NCBI GenBank assembly: GCA_023052935.1
Contig: CM041292.1
Coordinates: forward strand, 41,314,139-41,378,138
DNA: 64,000 nt
Direction of reading: 5' to 3'
DNA from: Piezodorus guildinii
Lineage: Eukaryota > Arthropoda > Insecta > Hemiptera > Pentatomidae
Position numbers and translations under genes: made by a program. Positions within the stretch are counted from its first letter, which is position 1; every line of letters begins with the position of its first letter. Shown here one piece after another: positions 12,251 to 24,055 of this stretch. The notes beneath the pieces were generated by a model. That model had not been told where the DNA came from. It did not search any database and saw only the letters and a program-made list of their open reading frames with translations.

Positions 12251-13549
12251 TAACTCAGTGACATACCTATCTTAATTAAGTAATTTCATTTTCGTGAGAC
12301 TTTTAGTTAAAGAGCTAGATTTACTACTAACACACTGTGACCATTTTGCAAAACTTGGTCATTCAGACTCAGAAGACAATAAATCATATATTTCTGTAAT
12401 AAAAAAAATAAAATAAAATAAAAAAAATCACAGTAACCAATACTTTCCCCCATATAGGCAAACAATACTTATATTTCATATATAGGTAAGTAAAAGTAAA
12501 CTGTAATTGTCTGGTGTTGTGTGAAATCATTAGTACGACAGCTGTTTTTATGATTCCCAAATTTTGAACTTCAAGATCAAGTTCTCCCTTTGAAGATACG
12601 ATTACTAATGAGTTCTTTCCAACAAGGCGCATCACATTGTGTGCAAATTCTGCCATTATAATATACAAGTCAAATTCATATTCAAAACAACATTCCTATT
12701 TGAAAAAAAAAAAAAAAATCGTAAATGATATTCAAAGGCAAATGTCTTCAGCCCCTCGCTTTCATATTGGAACACAAATTTTTATCTTAGTCAAACAGCT
12801 TTGTGTTTATATTCTACATTTTATCTTAGTGATATTAATTTTCGTTGTAGTGCATAGACTATTATGGAATTAGGTCATTAATTAAAATTATAATTCATTA
12901 AAATTTATTTTAAAAATTAAAAAAAAAAAACTACGGATTTGTGGTCAAATTATTGATGAAGTATATTTAGCTGGATAAATCAGTTATTGGTTCTTCTTTT
13001 ACATGTTGGGCACCGGATAATAGTTTTCTTAACTACGCGGTCATAAGGTGTCTCTCAACAGAATGATAACCAGCCACCCCACATTAAGGAAATTTGGGGA
13101 ACAAACGGCCGTAAATTTTCTAGAAAGTTATGTCTTACTAAGTTCTATATAGTTCTGGTTTCAATTCTGTCTCCTTCCACGCATCCTCTGTCCGATGACC
13201 TTCCATGAATAGGTCCAATCCGAAGTTCGAAGTCAGCTGAGCCAAAAGCCGTTTTTCAAACTTACAAAAAATCATTTATTTATATTTTACTTCTTAGACT
13301 CGATGGTGTCCTATTTCTGGGAGGGTAGTGACCACCAGAAAAGGCCATTTTCCCTCAACAGTTACACTCTTTTTTAGATGTTTAGTATTAGCACCTAAAC
13401 CATTCTTCAAATGTATCAACTGTGAGGAAAAAGCAACCACCCAAACCTCTCACCTCACTCAACTTCCAAAACCTCATGATAACCTTAGGTTGCGTAAATT
13501 AAATCAATGAAACTTACTTATACTTATACAGGCGTTCCAACTAGGGTTG
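12251..13549. other. No gene seen
   Basis: AT-rich sequence with A runs near 12402-12427 and 12702-12718. A short block at about 13000-13250 is less biased but was not recognised. Confidence 0.4.
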
Positions 13550-14163
13550 CCTTTTCAAGTCAGAGCTGAGCTTCAGAGGTCACGGTCAAGTCTATCCTCC
13601 TCCTGTTTGGGGATCACTTTTAGCTGGGTGGCTAGCGTAATAGCCTCCCATGCTAAAGGTCACGGGTTCAAACCCGCAGGTGGTCCTAGGATTTTTTAAT
13701 GGGAGTAAAAAATCTTTAGTTACGCCGTCCTTCGGAGGGGACGTTAAAAGGTGGTCCCGAGCCTGTGCGATATCAGGTACTCATTAAAGATCCCTATCCT
13801 AATAAAACCTGGATAGACAAAATTTAAGACTCCCACTGTAGCATCGTCCGATTAGCCTTAGTAGCATAAAGTGACGTTAAATAAATAAACAAACTCCTCC
13901 TGTAGACCCCGACCCACCATCTCCTCTTTCACTCCGCATATCCACCTACATCTAGGTCGACCTCGTTTCCGCCATTCCAGTGGCTACCAATCCAAAACTC
14001 GGTTTGGCAATCGTTCGGCAGACATTCGTTTAATATGGCCGTACCGTCCTAGCATTCGCTGTCCTATCCGCTGGTTTACGGACCCAGGAACCTCCATCCT
14101 GTCTCTAACAACCCCATTTATATTTCCTCCGTCCTTGTTAAACGCAGAAATCTTCTCCAAAAG
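13550..14163 (-). pseudogene. RTE-like LINE C-terminal fragment, split by a SINE
   Basis: The minus-strand translation of about 13905-14070 reads RMLGRYGHIKRMSAERLPNR followed by KRGRPRCRW. This is the family ending H..RM...RLPK......GRRKRGRPR.RW of RTE-type LINEs. A SINE2 copy at 13607-13893 sits inside it, flanked by the 10-base duplication CTCCTCCTGT (13597-13606 and 13894-13903). The remaining piece is non-functional. Confidence 0.65.
13607..13893 (+). mobile_element. tRNA-derived SINE, family 2 (full-length copy)
   Basis: The head begins GGGGATCACTTTTAGCTGGG, followed by an A-box-like TGGCTAGCGTAATAG and a B box GGTTCAAACCC. The body has GTCCTTCGGAGGGGACGTTA, AGATCCCTATCCTAAT and CTGTAGCATCGTCCGATTAG, ending in GACGTTAAATAAATAAAC. 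A perfect 10-base target-site duplication flanks it. Other copies lie at 31392-31669, 34180-34455, about 60420-60588 and about 63108-63372. Confidence 0.85.
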
Positions 14164-14278
14164 TCCGTCTAAAATAATATTAATAAAATCAATAATAGAT
14201 GGGGGAAATAAGAGGTCTATTTCATTTGCTCTGTCAGTGGATGATATTATTTTTATTTGACATTATTATTAGATAATT

Positions 14279-14323
14279 TATTTTAAATTTTTGGTTGACT
14301 GTTTGATACTTTTCTTCAGTTAA
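14279..14323 (+). promoter_or_regulatory. Candidate core promoter of gene A
   Basis: TCAGTT at 14316-14321 fits the arthropod initiator and would place transcription start at A14318. An AT-rich TTTTAAAT lies about 35 bases upstream, slightly too far for an ideal TATA box. The resulting leader of about 120 bases contains a short upstream reading frame beginning at ATG 14328. This is inference from motif and position only. Confidence 0.3.
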
Positions 14324-14437
14324 GTCTATGATATCTGTCCTTACTTATTATACAAATAGTTCCTCCAACAAGTCTTATTAAAATGATTTATGTCAGTAAC
14401 CATGAATTCACAAATTAGAAACTATTTTTTATCAAAA

Positions 14438-14601
14438 ATGAAAAATGATGAAACGAGCGTTGTCATTATGTGTGTATGCTTGTTAATAGGTGTTGCTGCT
14501 GGTGTTATTTGCGGCGGCAGTAGTCGCTCGGCCGGAAGTAGGAACAGACCGAAAGCGGAAGAACACAAGGAGGTCCAACAGTTGGGAACAGCGCCACTAC
14601 C
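14438..14601 (+). CDS. Gene A exon 1: signal peptide of a secreted Ala/Gly-rich protein
   Basis: ATG 14438 (context CAAAAATGA) opens MKNDETSVVIMCVCLLIGVA, followed by AGVICGG. This is a short charged start and a hydrophobic core, as in a secretion signal. After a likely cleavage near ICGG comes a basic, polar stretch (SRNRPKAEEHKEVQQLG). The exon ends at a strong donor, CC|GTAAGT (14602), leaving two bases of a codon, and exon 2 at 15977 supplies the third base. In-frame ATGs at 14390 and 14402 would add 16 or 12 residues. I prefer 14438 because it gives a normal signal peptide. The product would be extracellular, possibly cuticle- or eggshell-associated. That role is inferred from the family, not shown here. 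Confidence 0.65.
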
Positions 14602-15976
14602 GTAAGTCATAACCCAATAAGAAATCAATACAATACAAATTAAAAGCTTTGTGAGAGCTTTATAATTGTAAAAATATTTTAGTCGAGCTTATTGCTTAGT
14701 GCACTTTTCAATTGTTATCAAAGCAATTTAGTAGATTTATTTTATATATCGCATTGTTACTCACTTAGTTGTTTAAGCATTTTATAATGTACTACTTTTC
14801 ATAAGTTATATATTTAGTTACTGATTGTTTTAAGCTTTTATGAATGCTACCTACCTTCTTCAATAAGTTGTATATATTTATGTTACTGATATTTCACCCT
14901 GTCGTTACTAATTTTATTCTTCACTTCTGTTAATACTTTATCTTCCAGTATGAGATGCGCTGTATTAACCAATATTTGCAATATGTATATATAGATGTAT
15001 AATGTAAATGTCTTATAACTACACCAGTGAACTTTATGGGGGTCGTGTTCAATTTGGTTGCGAAAAACTATTCCTTTAAGTATTCAACGGAGAAGACTGG
15101 ACGGACGTTTGGATTCATCTTGTATGCCATAGGTAAGAATCAAATCCGAGTTCATACTTCAATTTGTCCTTTACAAATATCCTCAGCTCAGGGTAAATGT
15201 TTTGAGATGTGACTTTAATGCAAAGTCGTAATTTACATTTGGGGGATTTCAGTCTGTTCGGATTTTTTATAATACTTATAAGAATACTTTGCGATTCGGT
15301 TTTACTAATCATCAGTTACTTTAACAATAGAAAAAAGAAAAGATAATTGGAAATATAGAAATATGAAGGATCATTCATAAGCTACTGTAATTATCAATTA
15401 TGCTTTTTAAGTAAAGGACGTAAAATAAATAATAATGAAGGTGATTCCAATCAGAATTCATCTATAATAAAGTAAAGGGTTTCTAAATATTATAAATAAC
15501 CCTTGTCACATCTCAAATACTAAGCCATGAGTTGGAGGTTCGGATGAGAGGCTCGGTTTGCTTGGCTGAATTGATCTCGACCTCTAAAATTATGATGGCA
15601 TTGATCAATACGACATTCAAATGTTTATATATTTTTTATGACGGTGCAAATCCTGTATTCTGGTGTAATAAAGACTAATCGCACTTCGCAAAAATTGCAC
15701 AAGCTGACAAAATACATGTTTTACTAATCTCTTATGACAGTTTTTTATGTTTCATCCTATCATTTGTTGTTCTTTTTATCACTTTCGCTTTTACTTGTAA
15801 CATTATTAATTGAACACACTGTAAATGTAGCTATTGAATACTCAAGTAATGGGTCTAGCCTTGGGGCAAGAGATCATTTCCGCTGGGCAAACTGTCTTCT
15901 GTTCTTTCCTTTTGCATGATGGAGTCGGTTACTGGATTTTATTTATGTTTTCTCTAATGGAGAAAATCATTTTCAG
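14602..15976 (+). other. Gene A intron 1
   Basis: The inferred intron runs from GTAAGT (14602) to TTTTCAG (15970-15976). It is AT-rich with no recognised transposon. A phase-2 donor meets an acceptor that supplies one base, so the frame is kept across the join. Confidence 0.6.
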
Positions 15977-16532
15977 AGCTGGAGTAAACAGGCTTCCTAA
16001 GGAGAGAGAAGTGTACTCAGACGGGGCGGAAATACCGGTACACCTGGTCTACGAGCAAGGAGAGGAAACGGAAGCAATGGTGAAAGAAGTGTCCGATGGG
16101 AAGGATCCATTATTGAATAGAGTGTCGAGGGATGGATCGGTGAAGAGGACGATCCAGCACTACCAGTACCGGCGGAGCCCCGAAGAGCCCCTGGGCGGCC
16201 GTGACGAACATCGTGGAGTACACTCCCCTGACCAGCGGCTGCCGCAGGAGGAGGAGGGAAGCCCAGTTCAGGGAGGGGCCCCACATCGTAAAGCTGAAGG
16301 TGCGGAGGGGCGGCGTGGCGATCGCTGGGCCGGGAGGGGTGGCCACCGCCGGCTCCGGAGGCACGGCGATCGTAGGGGCCGGGTGGCACGGCGTACACCA
16401 CGCCGGACGGCACGGCCGTCGTCGGACCGGGCGGCCGCCTCGTCAGTTGACCCCCTCCACCGTCGTGCGCGGCCGGTCGGAGGAGCGGCTAATTGCCACC
16501 GGCCCCCTCATCTACTACCCCTCCACCTCTAG
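15977..16532 (+). CDS. Gene A exon 2: DUF4774-like Gly/Ala repeat protein, with frame breaks
   Basis: After acceptor TTTTCAG the frame gives AGVNRLPKEREVYSDGAEIP and a polar segment ending RTIQHYQYRRSPEEP. An apparent extra base in CTGGGCGGCC (about 16190-16200) moves it to another frame: AAVTNIVEYTPLTSG, then VRRGGVAIAGPGGVATAGSG and GTAIVG. A second extra base in the GGGG at 16375-16378 moves it to TAYTTPDGTAVVGPGGRLV. A third shift near 16440 returns to EERLIATGPLIYYPS. The AIAGPGG/AIVGPGG units and the IYYP end match gene C and the insect DUF4774-type family as I remember it. The intended stop is uncertain: TAG at 16530-16532 is close, while the open frame itself runs to 16638. Breaks in G/C runs suggest sequence errors, but a decayed gene is possible. 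Confidence 0.6.
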
Positions 16533-16695
16533 TCATGCCGCTCTCTCAGTCCTCTCACCACAACCATCATTCGCCAAGACATTTATTATATGTGTTAAAG
16601 TGTGTAAATTAAGATCTCCAAACGCATGTATAGATTAGGTAACTGATTGTAAATATGTATTAACAACCAGAGCTATTAACATGTACTGTAATTAA

Positions 16696-16712
16696 AATAA
16701 AGCTTTAATAAA
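16696..16712 (+). terminator. Polyadenylation signals of gene A
   Basis: Two AATAAA hexamers (16696-16701 and 16707-16712) follow the coding region by about 160-180 bases, a normal distance for a 3' UTR. Confidence 0.5.
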
Positions 16713-17569
16713 TGTTATAAAGTTGAAGATTCTAGTGATTCATGGGTCAATAATGAAATATTGACTTATATGGTTCTTATACCATCCTCTTTCTTCACAA
16801 ACTTGATTACTTTTTAATTTTTTTATTATGTGTAATGTTGCTTTTATGTAGTTGTTACATTAACGATAACTTTTCTGGTTTAATATAGAGAGTAACCAAT
16901 ATGAAGGGCTTCAAGTGCTTTTCACAATACACAAATGATATGTAAATACCATTTTTTTAAATGTATTGCATGTATCCTTGAATGAAGCAAATGGGTCAAA
17001 CATATATATTGGCTAAGTAAACGTTGTCATAATGAAAATGTCTCGTTATAAAATATCTAATCATTTTATATCATTCTTTGTCAACAATGTGGGGCTAGTA
17101 TAGAGAACCTTACGCATTCAGCAAAATATTAAATACGTAAAATTATATTATAAATAGGAATCATGTAGTAATCAAACAACGCTACTATTATTCTCTCTCG
17201 TAGGGTACCTGGTAGGACCTGCAAAATACAAATTTCGTCTGCATTAGTATTATGTCTTAGCTCGGTAGCTGGGATACAGGGGTTCCTCCTTTGTATATTA
17301 TAAAGAGAAAATACGCAATAGTGAGATAAAAAGTAGAACCAAATTGAGTAGATCAGGCCAAAATCTGTCATCCACTTCGAAAGTTACAAACTGCAGTTGC
17401 TATAAATACATGTATTCATTGTCTGAATAAACTTAGCATTTGTTCATGCGCAAACCCAGATCTAAAAATATTAATCTCTTGCAGTTTTAACGGAGTCTAA
17501 AATCTATAACCCATAACGACCTATTCGATTGAAATTTTTTCTGAAGTAGTATTTCAATACTACACTTTC
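16713..17569. other. No gene seen
   Basis: AT-rich intergenic sequence with no signal-peptide exon that could belong to gene B. Confidence 0.4.
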
Positions 17570-18130
17570 TATAGCGGTGACACATATTCAGGATATACTA
17601 TTCAACACGTACAGAAATCTAAGTATTTAGGTTCTATGATAACTATAAAAAACTAAATCGGAAGAAAATAAAGTTGCTGTTAATTCTTGAATTTATTCTG
17701 TTGCAAAATTACTCTTGTTATTAAACTTAAGAAACTTAGAATTCATATAACTATTATTATATGCGTAACGTGATCTTTTACATTGAAGAACGAAGAACGT
17801 CTTAAGGTTTTAGAGAATAAGTACTACTTGGAATATTTAGTCCAAAGAGAGATGAGACAACTGGGAAATTCAAAAGGTTAAACGACGCGGAGTTGTGGAA
17901 CTTGTACCTGTTAGTTTAATGGAGATAATAGCATGGCGGCGACTCAAATAGTCGTGTAAAGTTATTGGGTTCAGTAAGTAAGATATTCCAAAAAAGTTGT
18001 ATGCGTTGATCCGACTGGTAGTCATCCGAGAGGTAGGGCAAGTCGGTGGTTGGATTGTGTTCAGTCTCAAGACATATTTGTTGATATCGGCACTAAACCT
18101 TCGGTCTTACTAAACCTATTATTATTATAG
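17570..18130 (+). pseudogene. RTE-like LINE 3' fragment, heavily decayed
   Basis: Broken plus-strand frames include KYLGSMI near 17611, NEERLKVLENKYYLEYL near 17790, TTGKFKRLNDAELWNLY near 17855 and RASRWLDCV near 18035. This is the order seen in RTE-type LINE C-termini: KYLGS.I, then EE.L..FE.K.LR, then RRR.N.EL..LY, then RPR.RWLD.V. It ends in an ATT-rich short repeat (about 18117-18130), usual for RTE 3' ends. Stops and shifts abound. Confidence 0.6.
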
Positions 18131-18432
18131 TATTACATTAGATTCTTTCTCAAATGGATTATTTTCAGATTAATTCAGAAGTTCAACATTATTAAAAGAG
18201 CATTCTTTGAGTACTATTTTTGTATATAGCGATTTTCAGCATGTTATATGTGTGTCATTAACCCTAGGCTAAGAAATGCTATTTGTAGCTGCTGCTTATG
18301 AATGAAGATGGCTGCTTTGCTTGAATGAACATGACAATTCCATGTAAGTACTTGTTCCATTTCGTTCATCGTGAAGTATCGATGACGCAATGCTGACAGA
18401 CAATTGCTAAAGTATTTATTGACACGTTGCAG

Positions 18433-18984
18433 GTGAATAATGTGCAGAACCTGGCTCCCGAGATGGTGATGTTCATGCCGGAGTACCAACTGCAGCCGGC
18501 AGAGATCGCGAGACGAAGGCCCCAGAACAGCAGCCAGCGGCCTAGCCGCCCCCCGAGGCCCCTCCTCCAGGGCTACCTCGCCGCCATCCAGAGCTTCCCC
18601 GCGCTCCAGAACATCCCCGCCCTCCTCCCCATTCACCTGTCGCCCCCTCTCCTCCCCAACCCATTCACAAGGAATTACGAAGAGGACATCGCGGATTACG
18701 TAGCGAGGATCGAGGACTCGCTGGGAGCGGAAGACAGCTCCGTAGTGCTGGCCTCCTCGGATGACCAGCACACGAGCCTGATCCTGAAGCCGGTGGCGAA
18801 GGCGGTGGCCGGGCCACGCGGGGTGGCCGTCGCCTCTCCGATCGCGAAGGCCGTCCTCCGCCGGGGGCAACCCGTCCAGGTCGAGTTCGATCCGGACGCG
18901 GTGGCCATCGCCGGGCCCGGAGGGGAGGCCCACGCCCAGCCCAAGCTCGTCATCTCATACGCCAACGATACCAAGGCAGACTGA
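18433..18984 (+). CDS. Gene B terminal exon: DUF4774-like secreted protein C-terminus
   Basis: The GC-rich exon follows acceptor GTTGCAG (ending 18432, phase 0) and stays open for about 183 codons to TGA 18982-18984. Its first part is Arg/Pro-rich (RRRPQNSSQRPSRPPRP). A middle acidic segment follows (EEDIADYVARIEDSLGAEDS). The last part has the family units KPVAKAVAGPRGVAVASPIA and DPDAVAIAGPGGEAHAQPKL, ending SYANDTKAD. Unlike A and C it has no frame break and lacks the IYYP tail. The upstream exon was not found: gene A exon 1 ends in phase 2 and cannot join here in frame. AATAAA at 19086 is a plausible poly(A) signal. Function is unknown; an extracellular structural role is inferred from the family. 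Confidence 0.75.
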   Translation: MNNVQNLAPEMVMFMPEYQLQPAEIARRRPQNSSQRPSRPPRPLLQGYLAAIQSFPALQNIPALLPIHLSPPLLPNPFTRNYEEDIADYVARIEDSLGAEDSSVVLASSDDQHTSLILKPVAKAVAGPRGVAVASPIAKAVLRRGQPVQVEFDPDAVAIAGPGGEAHAQPKLVISYANDTKAD

Positions 18985-19085
18985 ATCTTCTACTGACAAG
19001 GATACCGTCTAGTAATGCAAAAACTCAGTTGTAAGAAATATTAATGGGCCTGGAGGAGGAATGATTCTACTGGAAAAATAATATA

Positions 19086-19091
19086 AATAAA
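19086..19091 (+). terminator. Polyadenylation signal of gene B
   Basis: AATAAA lies about 100 bases after the gene B stop codon. Confidence 0.5.
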
Positions 19092-19326
19092 AAGTTGAAG
19101 ATGAGAACAGAGTTCGCTGTAAAGAATCGTTGGAAATGAAATTCTTATTGTATTATGCTTTGCTATGTTTGAGCTTATACAATAAGTGACTGTACTAAAA
19201 GACTGCAATGTTTTGTTATAATACATAGTAAAATTTGGTGAAGTTGATTAAATAGTTTCAATTAATTGATAATTAGATATAAGTTGGTTTGGGGAGCGTT
19301 CACTGAGATAACACAACCATTAGAAA

Positions 19327-20085
19327 AAAATATTTTATTTGTTTATTGACGTTTCAGCCTACATTGTGGGCTTTCTTCATGGCTAAGAAAAATAAGATAA
19401 CAACCAATACAATTAAAAAAAAGTAAGTATAATATATGATAAAGTTATAAGATTGGTATGAAAATACTTGAAGGCTATAATGAGAAGCTAAGCAACTAAT
19501 TACGCTTAAAGGTTTAACCTTAAAAAGGTTTAACATTAACCAATAATGTTTTTTAGGCATGTCAATGTTGTAAACACAATTCATTTTAGATAATTCCCTT
19601 ACTTACATCTATAATGGTTTTTTTATATGTTCAAATTGTAGAGAGCGTTCATTAAATAAAGCCTTAATCTTCAGTTATTGATATCACTCCGAGCCAGTAC
19701 GTCCTCATTGTTATGATTATGATTTATTTTCACACTTCCCTTACCAGCATTTATTTTTTTTCCTTCCATATTCCTACCTTATTCTGTTAGATATCATATA
19801 TGATTTTTAGGTTAACATTATGTTATTTAAAAATTATCATTACAAAACCGTTGGAAATTACTTCAAACTTGTTCTTCTTTAAAACATTAATTGGTTCTAA
19901 TGCTGTTCTTATTTAAGATTTGATATTCAAATATTTCCATACCAATATTATAATATTATATTATTGTTTGTTTCTCATATTTTTTTTTTTTTTTTTTGTA
20001 TTGGTTATCTTGTTTTTCATAGCCCTGATGAAGGCCCAGAATGTAGGCCCAAAACTTCGGCACACTAATAAAATAAGGTTTTCTT
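19327..20085. repeat. Facing pair of hammerhead-like repeat ends
   Basis: The left copy (about 19327-19470, minus) and right copy (about 19935-20085, plus) are inverted relative to each other. They share about 150 bases, including CATACCAAT and TTGTATTGGTTATCTTGTTTT. Each carries a hammerhead-like core: minus-strand ATGAAGAAAGCCCACAATGT at 19349-19381, and plus-strand CTGATGAAGGCCCAGAATGT then AGGCCCAAAAC at 20025-20055. About 465 bases of AT-rich DNA separate them. This fits two pieces of one retroelement or a foldback element. Confidence 0.6.
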
Positions 20086-20939
20086 ATTGGAGTGTTTTCT
20101 TAGAGACCGCACCTTCATCCAACTTCTATATCTTATAGACTCAACGGGCAACAACTCCATTATGATAGACGATTAGATAGTCAAAATATTTGTATTTATA
20201 AATTTTAGCATTGAACAAAGGAGAGATTCTTTGTTCATAACTGAGTTTCTGCCATCGTGCTCCACAGGACTGTATTGAACCATACTTCATTGATGTAAAT
20301 GTTCTGATGCTTTGTATTTTTAACCAGTATTATATGAATAAGGTTAGGCTTGTTAGCGAATCAGTATTAGTTAGTTTGAGTTAGATTTCTTATGTATTAT
20401 TTATAAATTCCATGTATTCATGTATTTTGGCCATGTATACGATCGCTTTGTTTTAATTTCTTCTTGAATAAAGTCTGTCTGTTAATTATATGCATTGATA
20501 TGTGTTGTTTTTTCTTGCTGAAGAAAATTTAAAACACTGTTGTATTAAAATATATTGTTTTTCAATCAACGTAATTTATTTACCATACTATTTTTATTCC
20601 GTGTATCAATGTCTTATTTTTGTATTTCTTATTATAACACCCTTACAAGTATTGAATCTGGAGTTTTTCATCAACCACTCTTAGTTACCTAATTACTGAG
20701 ACCAAATCGCTTTTTACTTTAAACTATCCCTTAGGTGTTATCAAATAAGCAAGAAGCTTGCATAAAATATACAATTAACTCGTTTTTAGGGCTTTAGTTT
20801 ACGTCTACATGTCGCTTATCCTTCTAAAGAAACCAAAAGGACATAATTAATCGTTTCTGCACGAAATCCTAGAAATTAAGGAGTTCTGAGCAGAAAAATT
20901 CAGTTAAGTAAAAATATTTTATGGTAATTGTGGATATAC
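20086..20939. other. No gene seen
   Basis: AT-rich sequence without recognised features. Confidence 0.4.
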
Positions 20940-21078
20940 TGAAGTTTCCATTCTCCCACCATGCGCCCTGATGATGACCCACAAAGGGGGTCGAAACGTT
21001 GGCAAACAATAAAATAGTTGAAACTATTTAGTTGTTTCATTTAATGACCGCCACCCGGACTAATTCCTTCCAGTAATT
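20940..21078 (+). repeat. Hammerhead-like repeat end (best core match)
   Basis: CTGATGA at 20968-20974 is followed by TGACCC, a small loop, GGGGGTC, then GAAAC and GTT (20993-21000). This is the order of a hammerhead core: CUGAUGA, stem II, GAAA, short stem III, UH. One base lies between CTGATGA and the pairing part of stem II, which the ideal core lacks. GCC before and GGC after could form a 3-bp stem I. The tail (ATAGTTGAAACTATT, CGCCACCCGGAC) is shared with 37.3-37.7 kb and 59.04 kb. Confidence 0.55.
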
Positions 21079-21243
21079 TTATGGTAATATATATTCTCTT
21101 TTATGTTAATGACATGAGTAAGTATTTCATGTAAATAAAATACACCTTTGAGATTGTATAAAATAAAATGTTATTAATAAATTGTTTGATTAAACCCATC
21201 TTGAATTAATACACAAAACAATGTCAATAGTAATTAATTTTTT

Positions 21244-22120
21244 ATTTTCACTTACTTATATATGAAATATATAGTAAAGGAAAGTATTGCAATCGTGAAA
21301 ATTTTCGAATTAGAGTTTTCAACAGGAATACACGTTTTAGGGTTCCCTGAGTCCAAATGATCAAGTCCTGCCGAAAGGTCTCTGTGTGTCCTTGTGTTTG
21401 TGGTAAGTCCAGCACGAAAGTTGTAAGAAACTGAAATTTCATATTTAAGACAACTGTACGCTCGAGATGCTTCAGAACCTTTTCACAAAAATCGAATGAC
21501 CGGAAGTACTACCTTATATACTATAATATACCTAAAATGCATTTTAACTTTTTTACGATTTTCTCTAAAACGGCTCTAACGATTTTGATTAAACTCGCTG
21601 TAGGGATGTAAAATTTAATGGGCTTTAATATCATGTAGGTTTCATTCTGATTGAAATAGAATTATAATATTGAAATAGTCTGACAGTGCTTAACTGCCAA
21701 TATTTTCTTCCCCTAAAGTATCTTTAATTTTGTAAATTTATCAACTAAAGGAGAAAAGACCAAAAATAATTTTTTATGCAATTTTGGTGATTTTGAACAT
21801 AAAAACAGTAATACAGACGAATAACATACCGTTAGAAAGCGAAATATTTTAGAAAAATTATTATCTTATACAAAGTATTGTGAAAATTAATGGAGAGTGG
21901 TGATAAGCCGATAAAGCTAATTGATTGTCATAGATAATAATATAATAGATTATTTAATAAAACACATGTTTCTATTGAAATTCAATGTGATTAATTCTGT
22001 CACACTTTACTTTTATCTCCAGGTGTATTTAAAAATTCTTAGAATCTAGTTAAATTTATTTTAACGACGGTGAAAATAAATAAAGTGAAAGACGTGTGTT
22101 GCACGCAGCTGATTTTTTCT
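21244..22120 (-). mobile_element. Helentron-like non-autonomous element, copy 1
   Basis: In minus orientation it begins near the A-rich/TCAGCTGCGTGCAACACACG motif, with the inverted-repeat word CTTTCACTT, and ends with the hairpin CTATATATTTCATATATA and GTAAGTGAAA. The internal landmarks TTTTTACGATTTTCTC, GATGTAAAATTTAATGGGC and ACACGTTTTAGGG are in the same order as in the other copies. No protein is encoded. It is grouped with Helentron-derived repeats from structure alone. Confidence 0.6.
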
Positions 22121-24055
22121 GTAATGTCTGACCTTTTTATAAATTCAGATATGAATTATAACTTTGAAACAATTACAATTATAACAATTACAAGTTTCAC
22201 CTGAAAATTCCTTCTAAAATGTCTCAAAACAAATTTTTAATATAACAAAATCTAACGATAGAAATACTAGTTTGAATCGCAAACATAAAAAGTCAGTATA
22301 ATTCCAAATTTGAGCCAACAAATATTTAAACTAATAAAATGAAATTTTCGAAAACAAATAATTATCAAGCAAAATACTCATAATTATTATATTATTTAAA
22401 TAAATTCGTAATTATTTATATAATTAACGAGACTGCCTCATATCACTTTAATGCACCATCTTCCTTTCGCTTCTGCTTATTCTTTCCCAGCTAGAGAAAT
22501 ATAAGTTTTAAAATGAATTTTTCGTTTCGCCCTTTTGTCCGTTTAATAAAACTCTCTTAAATAAAATTGAATCTGAGAAACGACGGAAACCGATTTCCAA
22601 ACAATAAGAAGAAAAATTTACATCTGCAATCCTTGTGGGGTCTTGGGTCAAATCCACCGACCGAGCACTGAAATGATTTAGCAAATATCAGCTGCTAGAT
22701 GTTTTTCTCATATTTTGGGTAACCACTTTTATAGAACCTGTATGTGCCTCAGGAGGGTCCCACTACCCCAAAGTCGTTCCACGTCTGGAGTTACAGATTA
22801 AAAAAAAATTCTGTCAAATACGGGGTTTAAGTCGTAATTAGTAATAACTTATTTAAATGGTACACGACACTTTTTCATATAATGTCCTATAAATATTTTC
22901 CCAGTAGATGCCTCTTGAGCAATAAAACTTACAAATAATCCTTTGTCAAACATTTACTATCCTCACACTCGTGACTGAATATTTTGAAAATAAATTGCTA
23001 TCTACACTTGAGATAGCACATCTAAAATTATGAGAAGCGTTTCCAAAATATATTTATTTTCTCACTTCTGTAAAAAACATTAGTGTTTTAGGAGTAGATT
23101 TTTTAGGGAACAAGTATTTGGAACATGTCTACTAGTGGAATTTGAAGGAGAAAAAACCCCATTTAACGTTTTCTAATTATAATAGTAGTACTAATGTAAT
23201 ATATTTTTAAACAAAGAATCATCTTGGACTGTATTCGTGGTATTGAATTATCGAAAACCTTGAACTTTTGGAAGAGCGTTTTCCGGCTCTGCCCAGCACT
23301 AATATTAGTCATTAACAGCGTGCATGCAGAGAGAATTAAAATGACGAAAATTGGGCTATAAGCAAGTTTTTACCATCATTATATTTTATGAATACAGCAA
23401 AATGATTTGTAATATTTATTTATTTATTATTCCCTATTTCATAAATATTATCTTCCTTCCTATATTCCTAAATTTAAATTAAATATTAGGTTGGACTGGA
23501 ACATTTCAAGTCTGTATAGCATTAAACATCATTAGTAACATTGTACTGGATATTAAAAATATACGACTATTATATTTTTCAATTATTAGCTTTATCTTCC
23601 TAATTTATTATGGAGAGAATTTCGCAAACTTTCTTTTTACTGAACAGGAAATATCTACGAAAAGTTAACGGATCTTGATACGGATAGCTAATGAACCTGG
23701 TACCATCGAAAAAGATAATGCTGACCATAGTTTCGGCAGATCCTAACGCCTATATTCGTTGTTCTTACCAATTAAGAACATATTACAAAGCACTTTTGCA
23801 TAATAAATGTATTTACTGGTAAAATTAAGAAAGTTGTTATCACTCGAAGTTGTGTCTGTGGAGTGCGAAATTGAGTACGAACAACTCGCATATTAAGAAT
23901 TAATGTTAAATCCGATGATGTAATTTTATAACATTCAGAAATAAACTTATTTTATTAAACTTTTATATGAACTTATTTTCAGAGTTACTCTCTGCACCAT
24001 TCCCATAATAAAAAATTTATCAGGTTAGATATTTAGGCTACAGATTATAACAAAA
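22121..24055. other. AT-rich intergenic DNA, no gene seen
   Basis: No coding frame is present. A slightly richer block at about 22630-22800 may be a decayed SINE but has no clear A and B boxes. Confidence 0.4.

Noticed and set aside
12637..12873. Small hydrophobic open frame (78 codons)
   Set aside because: Composition is that of AT-rich DNA (Ile, Leu, Phe, Lys from A/T codons) and it crosses a poly(A) run; no splice or promoter support.
13617..13680. Possible tRNA gene on the plus strand
   Set aside because: Same reasoning: it is the head of SINE2, with four further copies in the window.
15997..16413. Minus-strand Pro/Ser-rich frame of 138 codons
   Set aside because: Antisense shadow of gene A exon 2, with no family pattern.
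18244..18933. Minus-strand frame of 229 codons
   Set aside because: It is antisense to the gene B exon; the plus strand carries the family repeat units and splice acceptor, and GC-rich exons create long antisense frames.
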